Below, piece after piece: positions 11,401 to 24,100 of a DNA stretch of 64,000 nucleotides (position 1 is its first letter; each line of letters starts with the position of its first letter). The notes beneath the pieces are model-generated. The model ran no database searches, had not been told where the DNA came from, and worked only from the letters and a program-made list of their open reading frames with translations. This DNA comes from Lytechinus pictus (taxonomy: Eukaryota; Echinodermata; Echinoidea; Temnopleuroida; Toxopneustidae), in contig NC_087252.1 of the NCBI RefSeq assembly GCF_037042905.1, positions 4,215,501-4,279,500 of the forward strand, read 5' to 3'. Made by a program: the position numbers and the translations under genes.

Positions 11401-14400
11401 GTTCAGCTGACATCTGCAGTGTTTCTTAAGAAAGAGGATAATACTGGTTCATAGCATACAGGGAGTTGCAATTCAAATATGTCAAGCAATTAATATAATG
11501 ATTATTCATTTAAAAATAGATTTGTCTTCAGGCACCGTCTCTTTGTAAGTGTAAAGGAGCCTGCTGATTGGTCAAATAATGACACATGCGTGGGTATTCA
11601 TTATAAAACTTTGTTTGGAAAGACAGGAATTCTAGATAAAGGCCCATGTTTACTTGAATATAATGAAACAAAATCTTCACATTTTACGGATATAGGGATA
11701 GGGGCACAGGGCAAAGAAACAAAGTATTTTACAACCGAGTTTAATGAATAAACAGATTAGGTTTCGCATAGGTTTGAACAAAAAGTTTTAAATTTGGACA
11801 AAAGTGTTCAGTTTCTAGTATTAATTGAACATATTGAACATTGCTGATTGAATATTTATTTCACTTGATATTTCTTTCAAACTCTTAAAGAAAATCGAAA
11901 ATCGTATACTGGGATGTACCATATAGATCATGCTTCTTAAGTTTGTTTTTATAGTGCAGTCAGTCTATATGTATTGTAATTGCCCACTATTAATGATTAT
12001 TTTTTTAAATATGTGTATTGACGCAGAACCTTCTTATATCCTAACTGAGTACGTCCCGAATGGATCTCTCTTTACGTATCTACGTACCAATGGGGGAATA
12101 ACGAGAACATCGATCTACGCTAATATAGTAGAAACACTGGAAGATGATCATCAGATAACACTCAAGCAACAATTTATGTTTGCATTCGATGTGGCTAATG
12201 GTATGGAATATCTTGCTAGCAAGCAGGTAAGGAAAACAAAATGACGATGATGATGAGGGGGGTGATGAGGAGGAGGGGAGGATGGTTGTTGTGGTGGTGT
12301 TGGTGATTATGGTCATGATGATGATGATGATGAAAATAATATAGAATATTTGTATTCGATGTGGCTAATGGTCTGGAATATCTTGATAGCAAACAGGTAA
12401 GGAAAACAAAATGACGATGACGGTGATGATGATGAGGGGGATGATGATGAGGAGGAGAAGGAGAAGGAGGAGAATGGTTGTTGTAGTGTTGATTGTGATG
12501 ATTATGATTATGGGGATGATGATGGAGATAATGATGATTATGAATGTTTGCATTCGATGTGGCCAGTGGTATGGAATATCTTACTAGCAAGTAGGTAAGG
12601 TATACAAAATTATGATGACGGTGATGATGATGACGATGAAGGAGATGATGATGGTGAGGAGGATGGTTGTAGTAGTGGTGGTGGTGATGGTGATGATTAT
12701 GGGAATAATGATGATGATGATGACGAAAATAATGTAGTGTTTGCATTCGATGTGGCCAGTGGTGTGGAATATGTTGCTAGCAAATAGGTGAGGTAAACAC
12801 AATGACGGTGATGATGATGATGAGGATGATGATGATGATGATGAAGAGGAGGAGGAGAAGGATGTTGTTGATGATTGTAATGATGATGATAACACGTTGA
12901 AGATAAAGATGATGATGATTGTGGTGGTGTTGGTAGTGATGATGGATGAGATGGTGATGATAGTCCTTTTAACAATGTGATATCTAGAAGAAGAGGAAAA
13001 TGGGGTAAGGGGAGCTGGAGAGAAGTATTATATTGTGGAAATATTTTATTTGAAAAAAAGAGAGAAGATATACGTTTTTTATAATTTGATGTCACTCATT
13101 ACCCTTAAAGATCTCAATAGAGAGATAAGAGGAATTAGGGTAGAAACATTAAGACGAGGCATGTGATTCTATTTGACAAAAAAAAATGAAAAAAAAATAA
13201 GAGGAGACGATGGGGAAGAAAAGTAAATCAGAACTTCTGTTTCTAAAATGCATGTACAAAGAAAAAAAAAACGATATGGGCTAATAAGTTGAAATGCATT
13301 CAAGATGAAGATTATTGCTCTCATATTCTCTACATTTTATTTTTCTTCAAAATTGGTCAGGTTATCCATGGCAGTCTTTGTGCTCACAATATCTTACTAT
13401 CTCAAGATAAACGCTGTAAAGTAGCTGACTTTGGATTGACAGCTTTATCCGACTTGGTAAGCATATTTTTCATGTTTTTAAGACTTGCCTAACATTGGGT
13501 GTTTCATAGTTCGAATCCTACCGAGGAAATGTTCCATGGTAATAAATGAATGAATCTTTATTTCGTTTCAATTCCAAAACAACAAAAACAACAACAACAA
13601 CAGTAAATCATTGCAATACAACTAAATAGCAAATAACAAAAGTAAATAATTACAGAATAATATACATAATTATGTGCACTACTTTTTATGAAACATTAGT
13701 AACACCCATGAGACAAGATGGAAATGAAACGTGGTGACTTACTTAGAAGCTTAGCTTGTGGGCCATAGGCCATGTGCAGGAAAGCACCCAGATAAATATA
13801 TATATACACTTTTCATACATAATGTTTTATTCCTCAGCAAATGGTTATTTTTATTCTTATCTTATGTTCTATAAGACAACCGAAATGTTGGAAATGAATT
13901 TTTTTTGTTTTATTAAAGTTTTCCTATTTAGACAATCTCAAAAAAAAAAAAAAAAAACAGTCGTTGGCCAACTCACACATTTTTATTATTTTTTAAAATC
14001 TCCAATAAATGTTTTATTACATTCATTGACGACATCCCAGGATGTTTGGGGGCTAGCCCCCCCCCCCCCCCGGGAAATAGAGTATTATACATCAGCCTAT
14101 GGAAAATGGTAATCCTGCCCCCACCACTCCCCCATGTCCCAAAATTTCACAAAATATCAGCGCATGATTTCAATTTTTGGCCAAGGTGACTAAAGATAGG
14201 ATTTATTACAAATAGGTATTTTTTAGAAAGACATTCAAACGGTATTTGTTCAACTCATCCATTAAAAAAATAAACTTCATAACTTTACACTGTTTGTATA
14301 TTATAAGTTTCATTTGCAATATACGTCCACTTTACTTTGTTTTGTTGAAAGGAAAAAAATTGAATTTAATTGAACTGAACTTGTATTTCATTTTTTTTAG

Positions 14401-14578
14401 GCCAAAGTGACTAAAGATAGTATTTATGAAAGATGGATGTCTTTAGAAAGATTATCAAACGGCCTTTGCTCACCTCACGATGATATATGGGCGTATGGAG
14501 TATTGGTATGGGAAATTATGACGTATGGTAAGAAAATATTACCCTTATCATTTGTGATTATCTTGATCCTTATTATTG

Positions 14579-14615
<37 letters not shown>

Positions 14616-16326
14616 TATCATTATTGTTATTATTACTAGTAGTAGTATAGAAGTAGTAGTAGTAGTAGTACGATCCATAATATAATCAGTATATTATTAT
14701 TATTATTGTTATTATTATTATTATTATTATATCAATACATGTACTATTATGATTATTTGTATTTATTGTTTCCTTGTTTCCATTACCATCATAAACATTA
14801 TAGTTATTTTCATAATTATTATCATTGGAGTCCTTTATAATTTCTAAGAAAATTTGTTATCCCCTCCATAAAAATATAAATATTATCAGTAATCATTTTG
14901 AAAGTAATACAATTCCTATTGACTCTGACACACAGGAAGACGCCCATACTCCGAGCTTGGAAAAGAAAATCTAATAGAAACGTTGGCCAGTGGATACAGG
15001 TTACGTGTACCAGAGCGATGTGATGAAATGACGTAAGTTTTTATTATCATTATTGTTATTACCATTATTGATATTACTATCATTACAATGATTATCATTA
15101 TGAATACTGTTTATTATGTTATTATTATTGATAATAATAATATTATGATTATGATGATGATGATTACTATTACACTGCAAAAACTGGTGTTGATTTAACA
15201 CCAGGCCGAAATCTACGTCTCTATATCCACACCAGAGAATTCAGTGTTAAACAACACCAATATCGTTTTGGTCTAACACCAGATTGGTGTATATAAAACA
15301 CCACTTAGTATAAAAACAGCATCGGTTTGATTCCAAACTGGTGTTGTTTCAATACCTTTCTGGTGGGGACATAATTCCGGGCTGGTGTTAAATCAACACC
15401 GGAGTTTTTGCAGTGTATCATTATTATTATTATTATCATTATAAAAATGGAGGTCTTCCACATTTCAAAATGTATTAAGTAGATATATATCTCTTTATAT
15501 TTTTTTTCTGCTATATGTTTCAATATAAAAAAGAAATTTATCAGGATATTAATTGATATCCTAATGGTGTCGATTTTTTTTCATAACATTGACGAGAATG
15601 TTCCTTTTAATTACCGCTTCAATTAATTTATTTGTTGTCAACTTTAAATTTTCAGATCTGGCCTGATGAAGAGTTGTTGGGCGGAGAAAGAGAGTGAAAG
15701 ATTGACATTTGAACAGATCAAAACCCAATTAGGTGATAAAGTAGAAGAAGAAGCGGTAAGATATGGGTTACCCTTTTACTTCTCAAAATTGTTAAGATTA
15801 AATGCGTTAATAAAAATAACAAGCACACCTGTATATTCAACAGTAAAGAACAGAGTATTTTTTAAATGTAGAAATTATATTAAGAATTTTTTTTCATTTT
15901 ATCATTTTAAAGTTTGCTCACGTACCAAAGCAAAGTAAAGTATTTAGAATAAATGAAAATGCTTTGTACATTGTTGTTAATACCAACGCGTGGCCCCAAA
16001 AGGTCAAATAAATTCGTTAAACAACCATAACTAATTTCGTTTTAGCTTCTTCGTTTTCATTATGTTGACCAGTAATTTGTATCATCACTAAGTAGTATGA
16101 CTACAGAATGACAGTCGAAAAAATAAATGTTTACTTGAATTTACTTGAATATAATCAGTTTCCAGGTTTTAGGATCACATATCTACAATCAAATAATTTC
16201 AAAGGTTAAGAACTTCATGAAAATATTATATGTTTTTTTCAATCATAAACACTATTTCAGGACTACTTTGCTCTCGGAAATAACATGGATAGCTACTACG
16301 CATGCGTGGACGTGATCGAGAGATGA
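7914..16326 (+). CDS. receptor-tyrosine-kinase-like membrane protein with a pseudokinase domain (partial, 3' end complete)
   Basis: Eleven exons join in frame with GT-AG borders: 7914-8060, 9049-9082, 9787-9854, 10245-10415, 11140-11241, 12027-12226, 13361-13456, 14401-14527, 14936-15032, 15656-15755 and 16261-16326 (TGA), giving about 402 residues. The first encodes a transmembrane helix (LALLIILLLVVAISVGL) followed by RRRR. The kinase fold is clear: glycine loop GDGQFGHV (10319-10342), hinge LTEYVPNGSL, DFG (13427-13435), DIWAYGVLVWEIMTYG and a C-lobe ending near ERLTFEQI. The tyrosine-kinase class is suggested by the WEIMTYG and CW motifs. Catalytic residues are missing: the VAIK Lys is Arg (10403), no Glu sits at the alpha-C position, HRD reads HGS (13367-13375), and APE reads SLE. 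It is therefore probably catalytically dead but may still bind nucleotide or act as a scaffold. The short tail contains DYF and SYY tyrosines. A poly(A) signal candidate follows at 16688. Ectodomain and start are not established. Confidence 0.88.
8145..8870. repeat. GAT/GGT trinucleotide microsatellite in a gene 1 intron
   Basis: Interleaved GAT and GGT runs dominate 8190-8565, with looser repeats to 8870. Long frames reading Asp/Gly, Met/Val or (antisense) poly-His result purely from the repeat. It lies between the transmembrane exon and the next small exon. Confidence 0.9.
9958..10135. mobile_element. degenerate MITE, related to 59041-59172
   Basis: It contains GCATTTCATCAACG at one side and TTGTCGGATAAAACATCAGACAAGTCATTTCACGAAAC at the other (two overlapping parts). 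The same inverted motifs occur in the cleaner copy near 59.1 kb. Ends are approximate. Confidence 0.5.
10566..10808. mobile_element. Tc1/mariner-type MITE (TA-flanked)
   Basis: It has terminal inverted repeats of about 24 bp, TACACAGCAAAAACTGTGG at the left and the complement of CCACAGTTTTTACAGTGTA at the right, and TA at both ends. The interior is full of GGTGTTA/TAACACC motifs in both orientations and encodes nothing. It lies in the intron after the glycine-loop exon of gene 1. Confidence 0.75.
12178..12795 (+). repeat. four-copy tandem repeat of the 3' end of a kinase exon with its splice donor
   Basis: The last 49 bases of exon 12027-12226 plus the donor recur at 12349-12396, 12547-12594 and 12740-12787, each followed by a GAT-rich tail (periods 171, 198 and about 193 bp). 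Copy 2 keeps an open frame (FDVANGLEYLDSK) and a GTAAGG donor. Copies 3 and 4 end in TAG where the exon has CAG. None has an acceptor of its own, so they are intronic relics of the exon end, carried by expansion of a unit that includes the microsatellite. Confidence 0.85.
12796..13000. repeat. GAT-rich intronic repeat tail
   Basis: GATGATGAT and GAGGAG runs continue the tails of the repeat units upstream. The antisense His/Ser-rich frames here are repeat artefacts. Nothing else is seen before the next exon at 13361. Confidence 0.6.
13540..13720 (-). mobile_element. retroelement 3'-tail fragment
   Basis: AATGAATCTTTATTTCG followed by CAATTCC and an A/C-rich stretch resembles segments at 43370-43450 and 47157-47250 (TTTATT-CAATTCC motifs). 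Read on the minus strand these look like the end of a LINE- or SINE-like element. The family is not identified. Confidence 0.35.
14179..14262 (+). pseudogene. decayed duplicate of kinase exon 14401-14527
   Basis: GGCCAAGGTGACTAAAGATA is followed by TTTAGAAAGACATTCAAACGG and matches the first roughly 80 bases of the functional exon 140 bp downstream. The copy has lost the AG acceptor (GG instead), gained a TAG in the exon frame, and lost the distal part. A C-run and poly(A)-like stretch precede it at 13930-14070. Confidence 0.8.
14570..14730. repeat. ATC, TAG and TTA trinucleotide microsatellites
   Basis: These are consecutive ATC, AGT and ATT runs in the intron after exon 14401-14527. The frame that runs on from the exon into poly-Ile/Val is intronic readthrough. 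Confidence 0.8.
15171..15417. mobile_element. Tc1/mariner-type MITE (TA-flanked)
   Basis: The left end is TACACTGCAAAAACTGGTG and the right end is the complement of the same (CCGGAGTTTTTGCAGTGTA). The terminal inverted repeat is about 30 bp with a small gap. TA lies at each end. The interior has GGTGTT/AACACC motifs. It sits in the gene 1 intron between exons 14936-15032 and 15656-15755. Confidence 0.8.
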
Positions 16327-16687
16327 TGATGGCCCCGACAATAGTTTTTTTTTTCTGACAGTGACAGATGAATAGAATGTTAACCTCTTGACTACTGGAG
16401 CAGGGTGTACCTTGACAAAGCCTGTAGGGGGTTAGGGAATTTAGTAGTCGATGGGTTAACCACATTGAGTCGTATTCTTGTAAAATAACATGAGACTATA
16501 TACAAATTTTCGTCCAAACATCTATTACTACTTCTACATCAATGCCGAAGAAAATATACCAAAGAATCTAATTGTATTGCAATTTAGTTAATACCTTATT
16601 GATAATCATTCTCTCTTCGTTTTATTGGAAATCATGTATTGGACATTACTTTGGTCACTGTAGGATTAAAGTGATCTCCACTTGATG

Positions 16688-16693
16688 AATAAA
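16688..16693 (+). terminator. possible poly(A) signal of gene 1
   Basis: The first AATAAA downstream of the gene 1 stop lies about 360 bases past the TGA. Nothing beyond the hexamer supports it. Confidence 0.3.
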
Positions 16694-17696
16694 TTGACAA
16701 CAAGCACTCCATAATTTTGGTTTGAAGTATTCTAGATGCTAATTCCAATCCAATCAATGTTTTGCGAATGTCAACAACTATTTCATGTACAATGTAGTAA
16801 AAATATATACTGTATAATACGCTATATAATATATTCATATTTATTTCATAGCTCTTTTTAATGCTTGTAGAATTGTTCATTTTTATATTAATGTCAACTA
16901 TTTCATATGTTTGAATTGATGTAATACAAGTCAGAGGGAGTGGGGCTAATATAGGCCTACGCTTTATTGTAAGCCAGAAAGGCATGCCGGAGTAATGAAC
17001 TCATTACTCACAAAACACAATTTTGAAACATTAGTCTATATTTCTATTTACTGTATATGCAAAGACATTTATTACTGTAATGCATTGAAAAAAGTGCTTT
17101 TCATATAGTATTTTGAATACTTTTATGATTTTTTAAATGCATTTCATGCAAAGAAAAAATACGTATAATGGCTTGGAGAGCAATCGTATCGTACGAAATC
17201 GTAAATTCGAATATTTGGTTTTGTATTTAGTTAGTGGAGTGCATAATAGGACATGAGTATTTGCATAATCATTTTCCCCCTAATTATATTGCCAGTAAAA
17301 TACCACATAGACATTACGGCAAAATTATAAATAATGTTAAAATATCCATTCATGAAATAAAAAAAAATAGTGTATTTTTGATGAGGTTATGTTTCTTACT
17401 TCTGTTCATACTGAACTATAATGCAATTGTGTTGAACTCAAATTTTAGGGCTTTAATACGATTTTTCAAATAAACACAAATAAATATTTTGACGGCGAAT
17501 CACCCTTAATACAATGGGATTAAGGTGGTGTAGTTATTTGAGTGACCTCAATTTATTGTAGATGAAAAATATATATTTTTTTTCGGACATTATTATTTCA
17601 TGTGCTTATTTTCCTTGAAAACTTTGTTACAAAATTATTATACTGTACTTGGAATCTCACTTGCAAGAAATATTCTTCAAAGGCTCTTTCGTTACC

Positions 17697-17827
17697 AGGG
17701 GCCCGTAACACAAAACTTAGCAATGATCGTAGAACATTTTTCTACGATTAATTCCATAGACTACAATGTACAATCATCATAGAAATCAAGCGTACGATCA
17801 ATCGCTAACCTTTGTGTTACGGGACCC
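17697..17827. mobile_element. short MITE with GGGCCCGTAACACAAA ends
   Basis: The left end GGGGCCCGTAACACAAA is mirrored by TTTGTGTTACGGGACCC at the right. The element is about 130 bp with no coding capacity. A diverged relative follows immediately. Confidence 0.75.
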
Positions 17828-17829
17828 AG

Positions 17830-17991
17830 GGCTCCGTAACACAAAGGTTTGCGATGAATTGAAAATAATATGAAAGACCCACATGTGATTGGCTCCCTGT
17901 CAGTGTTTTAAACAGAGTGTGCATGCAACGATGATCTTGATTGGTCATTGGTATTAAGCGATTGATTGCAACCCTCTGTCTTACGGAGCCC
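17830..17991. mobile_element. second MITE of the same family
   Basis: GGGCTCCGTAACACAAAGG opens it and CTTACGGAGCCC closes it. It is abutted head to tail to the previous copy with only a few bases between them. Confidence 0.7.
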
Positions 17992-18940
17992 AGGTCATAG
18001 TTTTCCCTTTGTATATTTCTAAATTATATTGATACATTATAATAATGAATTATATCAGTTATGGATAGCATTTTGTATTCTTATTTGATGTATCTCTCTT
18101 TATTGTCGTGTAGTGTGTAATTTCTTATCGAAATTGATAACTGTTATCCCCACAAACTGGATTAATAGCAAAATAATACTAATCTTTTTTTCAAAAAGTA
18201 TACCGTCTATACTATATCAGGTGACGCTACCTTCCTGTTGCACCGCCTTGCCCTTGCTTATGATAATTATCATGAAAATGGAGGAGTAAGAGTGTGTATC
18301 TGGAAGCCGTCAGCAAGTAGTTACGGGACTTGACTTTTAAAGCAGGAACCGCGGAACGGTTTTGAAAGTGGGGGAGGGGGGCTGACCATTGCACAAATGA
18401 CACTCAGATGTTAATTTTTAGTTTGGAAAAAATGTGGGAGGAGGGGGGGGGGGGGCTGAAGCCCACCAAGCCCCCCCCCCTCTGGTTCCACGACCCCTTT
18501 TAAGTAAAGTCCATACCTACAACAAATCGATTTCAAAAAAAAAAAAAAAATCATATTTAGGGATTTAACATTAAAATGGGTTATGCATCAAAAAGCCTTT
18601 GCATGTTTACACAAAATAAATATCATGCCAATTTTTGTTCGCAAAATGAGAGATCAGATAATAACACGAAGTCACAGTTTGTCTTATATTTCATGACATA
18701 AAAATATTGTGTTTTATAATAACAGTACCTTTGTATTTCTTCTAAAGAGTTGCAATTAATTCAAATCAAACTCAATCTGACAATAGTGCCTTTAGCCTTA
18801 TGAATAAAATAATCATATTAACAATAACGTATCTAGGAAAATGCAATACCAACGCCCCTGCATAATTTAACATATTGTTATATGCTGTCGAGCGTCAGGC
18901 AAGAAATCATATGAGGTTTAGTTTTAAAAGTCTTTAGTAT

Positions 18941-19011
18941 GACATGACCAAGGATTGAACCCATGAACTCCTGTTCATGAGGAGGAAGCTAAACCACTGA
19001 GCCACTATGTC
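18941..19011 (-). repeat. tRNA-like sequence (SINE head or tRNA pseudogene)
   Basis: On the minus strand the 5' GACAT pairs with ATGTC at the 3' end. An A-box-like TGGCTCAGTGG and a B-box-like GGTTCAATCC are present, and CTCCT/AGGAG forms an anticodon-type stem. The 7-base loop CATGAAC lacks the usual U33, so a functional tRNA is unlikely. It is more likely tRNA-derived. Confidence 0.45.
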
Positions 19012-19089
19012 TTATTACTTTTGTATATATTCACCACAAACAGGGAAATTTTAAGGACTATTTTTAGGAATTCATAAAAAGCATGCATT

Positions 19090-19470
19090 TCTCACCATAT
19101 TCATCTAATGCGAGCGCCAATCGCTTGATGATTTTGTCAGAATTACACCTAACGCATGAAGCACTTTTTATATCATTAACATGATACGTATCTCACTTAT
19201 CAAATATTGCGAACACGAAGCGCGAGCTGAAATTTTTTAAATTCATAGGAGTAGAGGGGCATTCCAAGGCTTGTTTGTAGGAATTCACTAAGACTATACG
19301 TATTTCACTAACCACATGGTGCGAGCGCGAAGCGCGAGCAGAAAATTATGTATATTCACACCAAAAGGGACATTATATAAAAAAACTGTTTTTAGGAATT
19401 CATAAGAGCAGACATATCTCACCTCCCCAATAATGCGAAAGTAAGCACAGACTGGAAATGTTTTATATTC
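19090..19470. repeat. diverged GCGCGAAGCGCGAGC repeat block
   Basis: GCGAACACGAAGCGCGAGC and GCGAGCGCGAAGCGCGAGC recur about 100 bp apart in AT-rich DNA with AATTCATA motifs. It is the reverse orientation of the units at 23750-23970, 39945-40890 and 62325-62960. Confidence 0.65.
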
Positions 19471-20090
19471 AGACCTTAAAAGGGGGCAATCGTATAGTTA
19501 CTCCACTGATCTGTCTATTTGTACGTGTATATGCATTTGTAATTTTGTAAGCCCGATGTGAAAGGAATTCCTAAACGGACAGTAAATATTTTATTCAATT
19601 TCAATGTTTAACGAATAACAATATACAAGCGCGTATCACTGCGTACAAAGTCCAGCCATGCATATATAATAACACGATAAGTACGTTTGTAACAATATTC
19701 CTCAACTCAACTTTTATTCAGAAGCTAGGCAGACGGCTCGCTTGATTCGTAAAAGATAGATAACCCAGAACGGAATCTATTTTCTCCTGCCCAGAATGCA
19801 CTTGCTTGACACAAGGAGAGGTCATGTACAGTATGTAGCCACATGACATCGCGAATCGCAGATGGGGATTCCCCGACGACTGTATTATCACAGCCGAAAC
19901 ACAATTCTCCATGTTTGTGTGCCGCCATATAAAATAAATGGGCCAGGCTATTTCGAGTGATTAGAAAGCGCGCTGTACATAATCCTTCAATATTCCTGTT
20001 TTTACAATATTTATACGTTCGGAATTATATTGGATCACTGGAGTTTGAATTACACCAAAATCTGCTCCTCAGTATAGACGGGGAATAGAA

Positions 20091-20468
20091 ATGATGATGC
20101 TGAAGTGGACACTGATTGTGGGTGTATATTCCCTCTCATTGATAACGAGCGCAGAATCTGGTAAGTATATATATTCCAGGCTAATATAGTATTTAGCAAT
20201 GATACAAATAACTAATTTATCTACCAACTAACACATGTCACATGTTCTGCATATAGGTCGTGTTATTTTGTGGGATTTAGTGATCGATAAAATTAATAGA
20301 TAAATCAAATGAATGCATGGTAGAACTTTTCCCTCTAAAATGTGGCAATTTCCGTTATACTCTGGGATTTCCAAATTATGACTCATGCACCATGATGTAA
20401 AACAACTAATAGGCATAATCGATGCTACTGCATTTACTGGCTACTTCATACTACTAATACTACTGCTT

Positions 20469-20533
<65 letters not shown>

Positions 20534-20591
20534 GCTACTACTACTACTACTACTACTTCTACTACTACTACTACTACTACTACTGCTGCTG

Positions 20592-20637
<46 letters not shown>

Positions 20638-20654
20638 CACTACTACCACCACTA

Positions 20655-20714
<60 letters not shown>

Positions 20715-21014
20715 GGCTACTACTACACCTCAGGGGCGGAAATCTCTCCAAAAAGGTAGGAGGGGGCACGGGGCTGGGAAATTTGACAACCCCCCCCCCA
20801 AAAAAAAAAAAAAAATAAAATAAAATAAGGTCATCTCGTCCTAAAATAATGTTTTATTTCGATTTTGAATGATGTACTTCTTACCATCATAAAAGACCAA
20901 TAATAGAAGGGGGACATTTGCTATTGTGTCCGCTACTATTTTGAGTAGGGGGAACACGTCCCCCCTGTCCCCCTGGGATTTCCGCCCATGATACTACTAC
21001 TGCTACTAACACTA

Positions 21015-21049
<35 letters not shown>

Positions 21050-21062
21050 ACTATTACTACTA

Positions 21063-21094
<32 letters not shown>

Positions 21095-21107
21095 ACTATT
21101 ACTACTA

Positions 21108-21142
<35 letters not shown>

Positions 21143-24100
21143 ACCACCCATGCAAAGGACGTATCCCTGCCCCCCCTGACGAGCTTGAAATACCTTGTTT
21201 GCCCCCCTGACGAAAATCCTGGAAAATCCTAGGTACGCTAGTGCCTACTGATCATCCAAGGGTGAAGACTTACAACATAAATATAGTATCAAATTATTTG
21301 GGTGAAGATATTCTTTCCAGACATATATAATGATTATGCATTTATGGCATATTTTTCCTTAATATTGGGTTTTGTGAGTTGTCATTTTTTTTACTCACTC
21401 GGTATAACTACCATCACCACCTAAATACTTATACACTATGAAATAACGTCATATGTAGACAACTTATCAATGGGACTCAAATTAAAAATGGAAATTTTCT
21501 TATCAAAAAGCAGTTATCTCGATCGTATTAATTTCAGCAATGAACTACCTTTTTAAAAGAAATATTCGTCGATATTGATAATGATAAACACCTATTGGTA
21601 AGCTGTATTTGTCCTATAATGTTTGTGAACTATAGCCACTGTGATTTATATTTGGCTGACGTGGATCGCCATAATTCATAAATCTCTTCTTTTCCAATGC
21701 CAATGTCAGCTAATAGAATGCTAGTTGAACGGAAGAATAATGTAATGTTTGTACATGGGAACATTCAAAGGCATTATGTATATAATGCACCGCAAAGCTC
21801 AACAAAGAACGTGGCATTGTCTGCTAGCGTGGGTTTGGGGTTTTATTAATGTCATATTGGCGCGGGGTGTAGGGCTGTCGAAATGTATTTTAAGAGCAAG
21901 AGGGGGAACAGAGACAAAAAGAAAGACAGAGAGAGAGAGAGAGTAAGAGAGAAAGAAGGGGTGGGGGGCAGACAATGGATATCATAATGTATGATTATAC
22001 TTTTTTTTCTGTTTGGCTTCACAATTGCTGAATTGCTGTTTTACATCAATGTCCTGATGGATAAAAAACACATAACGTTACAATAATATTATGATACAAA
22101 ATACATATAAATATTTAAACTTAGCTATTAAAATATGATTTAAAAATACTGTAAATAATTATGTTAAGACATTAAATAATGAAATTACTTAGCTACAGAA
22201 ATATGATGATAAAATACTGTAAATAATTATAGGGAAGGGCGAAAAAAAGTTGGAAAACAAGAAATGATATAAGAGATAAGACAAAGAAAGGAAAGAGTAA
22301 AGAGAGAAAAGAAAGAAATAAGAAATAAAGGAAGGGTAAATATGAAGAAAGATACGAGACATAGAGTGAAAGAAAGAAGAGTAGAAAGAAAACAATTAAG
22401 AAAGTGAGAAAGAAAAGAAAAAAAATATTCACACACCCAACATTAAACTATCCAGTCATCAATTACCAAGTCTGCAATGCAATAACAAAGCATAATCCAA
22501 ATAATAGGGCCCTGTCTACCATGAGGCTGGGTTCACATAGAAGTATACGGTATACGATATACGGTGAGGAATGCTATTGGAAATACTGTAGTTATGTTTC
22601 CAAATTTATATTTTAAGGTTTCAAACCTGTATCAGCCTAATTGATTTTATCAATCATTCCTATTTTTGCTTTGATGACGTCATTTTTAGGGGGGGGGGCT
22701 TGATTCTCTACTCCCCCATCCCAGCTCTGTGAAATCATAGCAAAAGTAAAATAATAAATAAATCATTAGTAAACAATATTTTCTTGAATGAAATATGTTT
22801 CCACATTATTATCGACTTATTATAAGAATAATTAAGTAATTAATCAAACATGACTCAGCGATACACAACAACACAGCTCAAGTAGCCTTTGCTGCAGACC
22901 TTTTTGACCTTGTATCTTCAGTCATTTCAAGGTAAAAAAAAGACAGAACGAAAAATGCAGAGCCCACATAAATCATACAGCATGCATGTGCATGAGATAA
23001 ACTCGGAAGTGCTGGATAACTTAAATATGACGGCATGTGCTAAGAAATTCCAATAAAATGAGTACCAAGAAATCATTTCATTTGAACTTACCTCATTTAA
23101 CCAACGCACACAGTAAATATTATAGGGAAATTCAAAACACCACCTGTCACGTCTGTATACGCTGCACGAAAATCGAACAAGTACGATTCCTACTATACTA
23201 TACTATACGCAGCTATACGGCATTTTCGTATAGTGCCTTCTCATGTGACCCGGTATTAGGAAATCGTATTGTTCGATTCAAGCTATTCGCGTGCCCTCGA
23301 AAACGTGCACCGTATACCCGAATAGTATACTTCTATGTGAACCCAGCCTGAACACTACGCTGCTACCAACAGAAATGGGAACAGAATGGGAAATGCACAG
23401 TAGAATCATTACAATGATGCTGCACGTGATATGTATTAACATTGGAAGAGCTTTTTATACATTCTCTTGAAGGAGTTAATTGAAGGTAAATTTTGAAAAA
23501 TGTGGTAAATTATTCCAAATTTTTTATCCCGAATATAAAATAGACCTCTTAAAACATTCCAAGTTCGGTTTGGGTAGTATAACATTGAGTGTATCACAAT
23601 TTCTAGTTCTTACGTCATGCCTATCAACTACCAACTCAATATTATTACATAATCTTTTAGGAGTCATTCCATGTATACACCTAAACATATATGTCAATTC
23701 GGATTCCTAAAAACAGTTCTTAAAATGTCAATTTTCTGGTCTGAATATTGATATTTGCAGCTCGCACTTTGCGCTCGCATCATTTCGATGGTGAAATATT
23801 TATGGTCTTAATGAATACCTACACCAAATACTTAGAATGCCCCTCTTTAGGTCTGAATTTCCAAAAATTTTCAGCTAACGCTTCGCACTCGCATTATTTT
23901 GGTGAGACAGGTACATATCGTGATTACAAAAATTTTCTGCTCGCGCTCGCGTTATTTTATAAGTGAGATACATATCCGTTTAATGGCACAGTCCTTAAAG
24001 ATTTCTTTATTAGGTCAGGCTTTTGAGTGCGTTTCGCGGGCCCACTCAATTTCTTGCTTGTACCCATTATGACATGACCCATGGTATGCCACTGACAAAC

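Noticed and set aside
12080..13095. Minus-strand His- and Ser-rich frames
   Set aside because: Antisense of the GAT-rich repeat tails; the apparent repeated peptide similarity comes from the duplicated exon end on the other strand.
18941..19011. Functional tRNA gene
   Set aside because: Acceptor stem and boxes are suggestive, but the anticodon loop lacks U33 and D-arm pairing is weak; a tRNA-derived repeat is more likely.
20385..21179. Poly-Leu, poly-Val and poly-Ser frames
   Set aside because: Translations of CTA/CTG repeats; no start context or homology.
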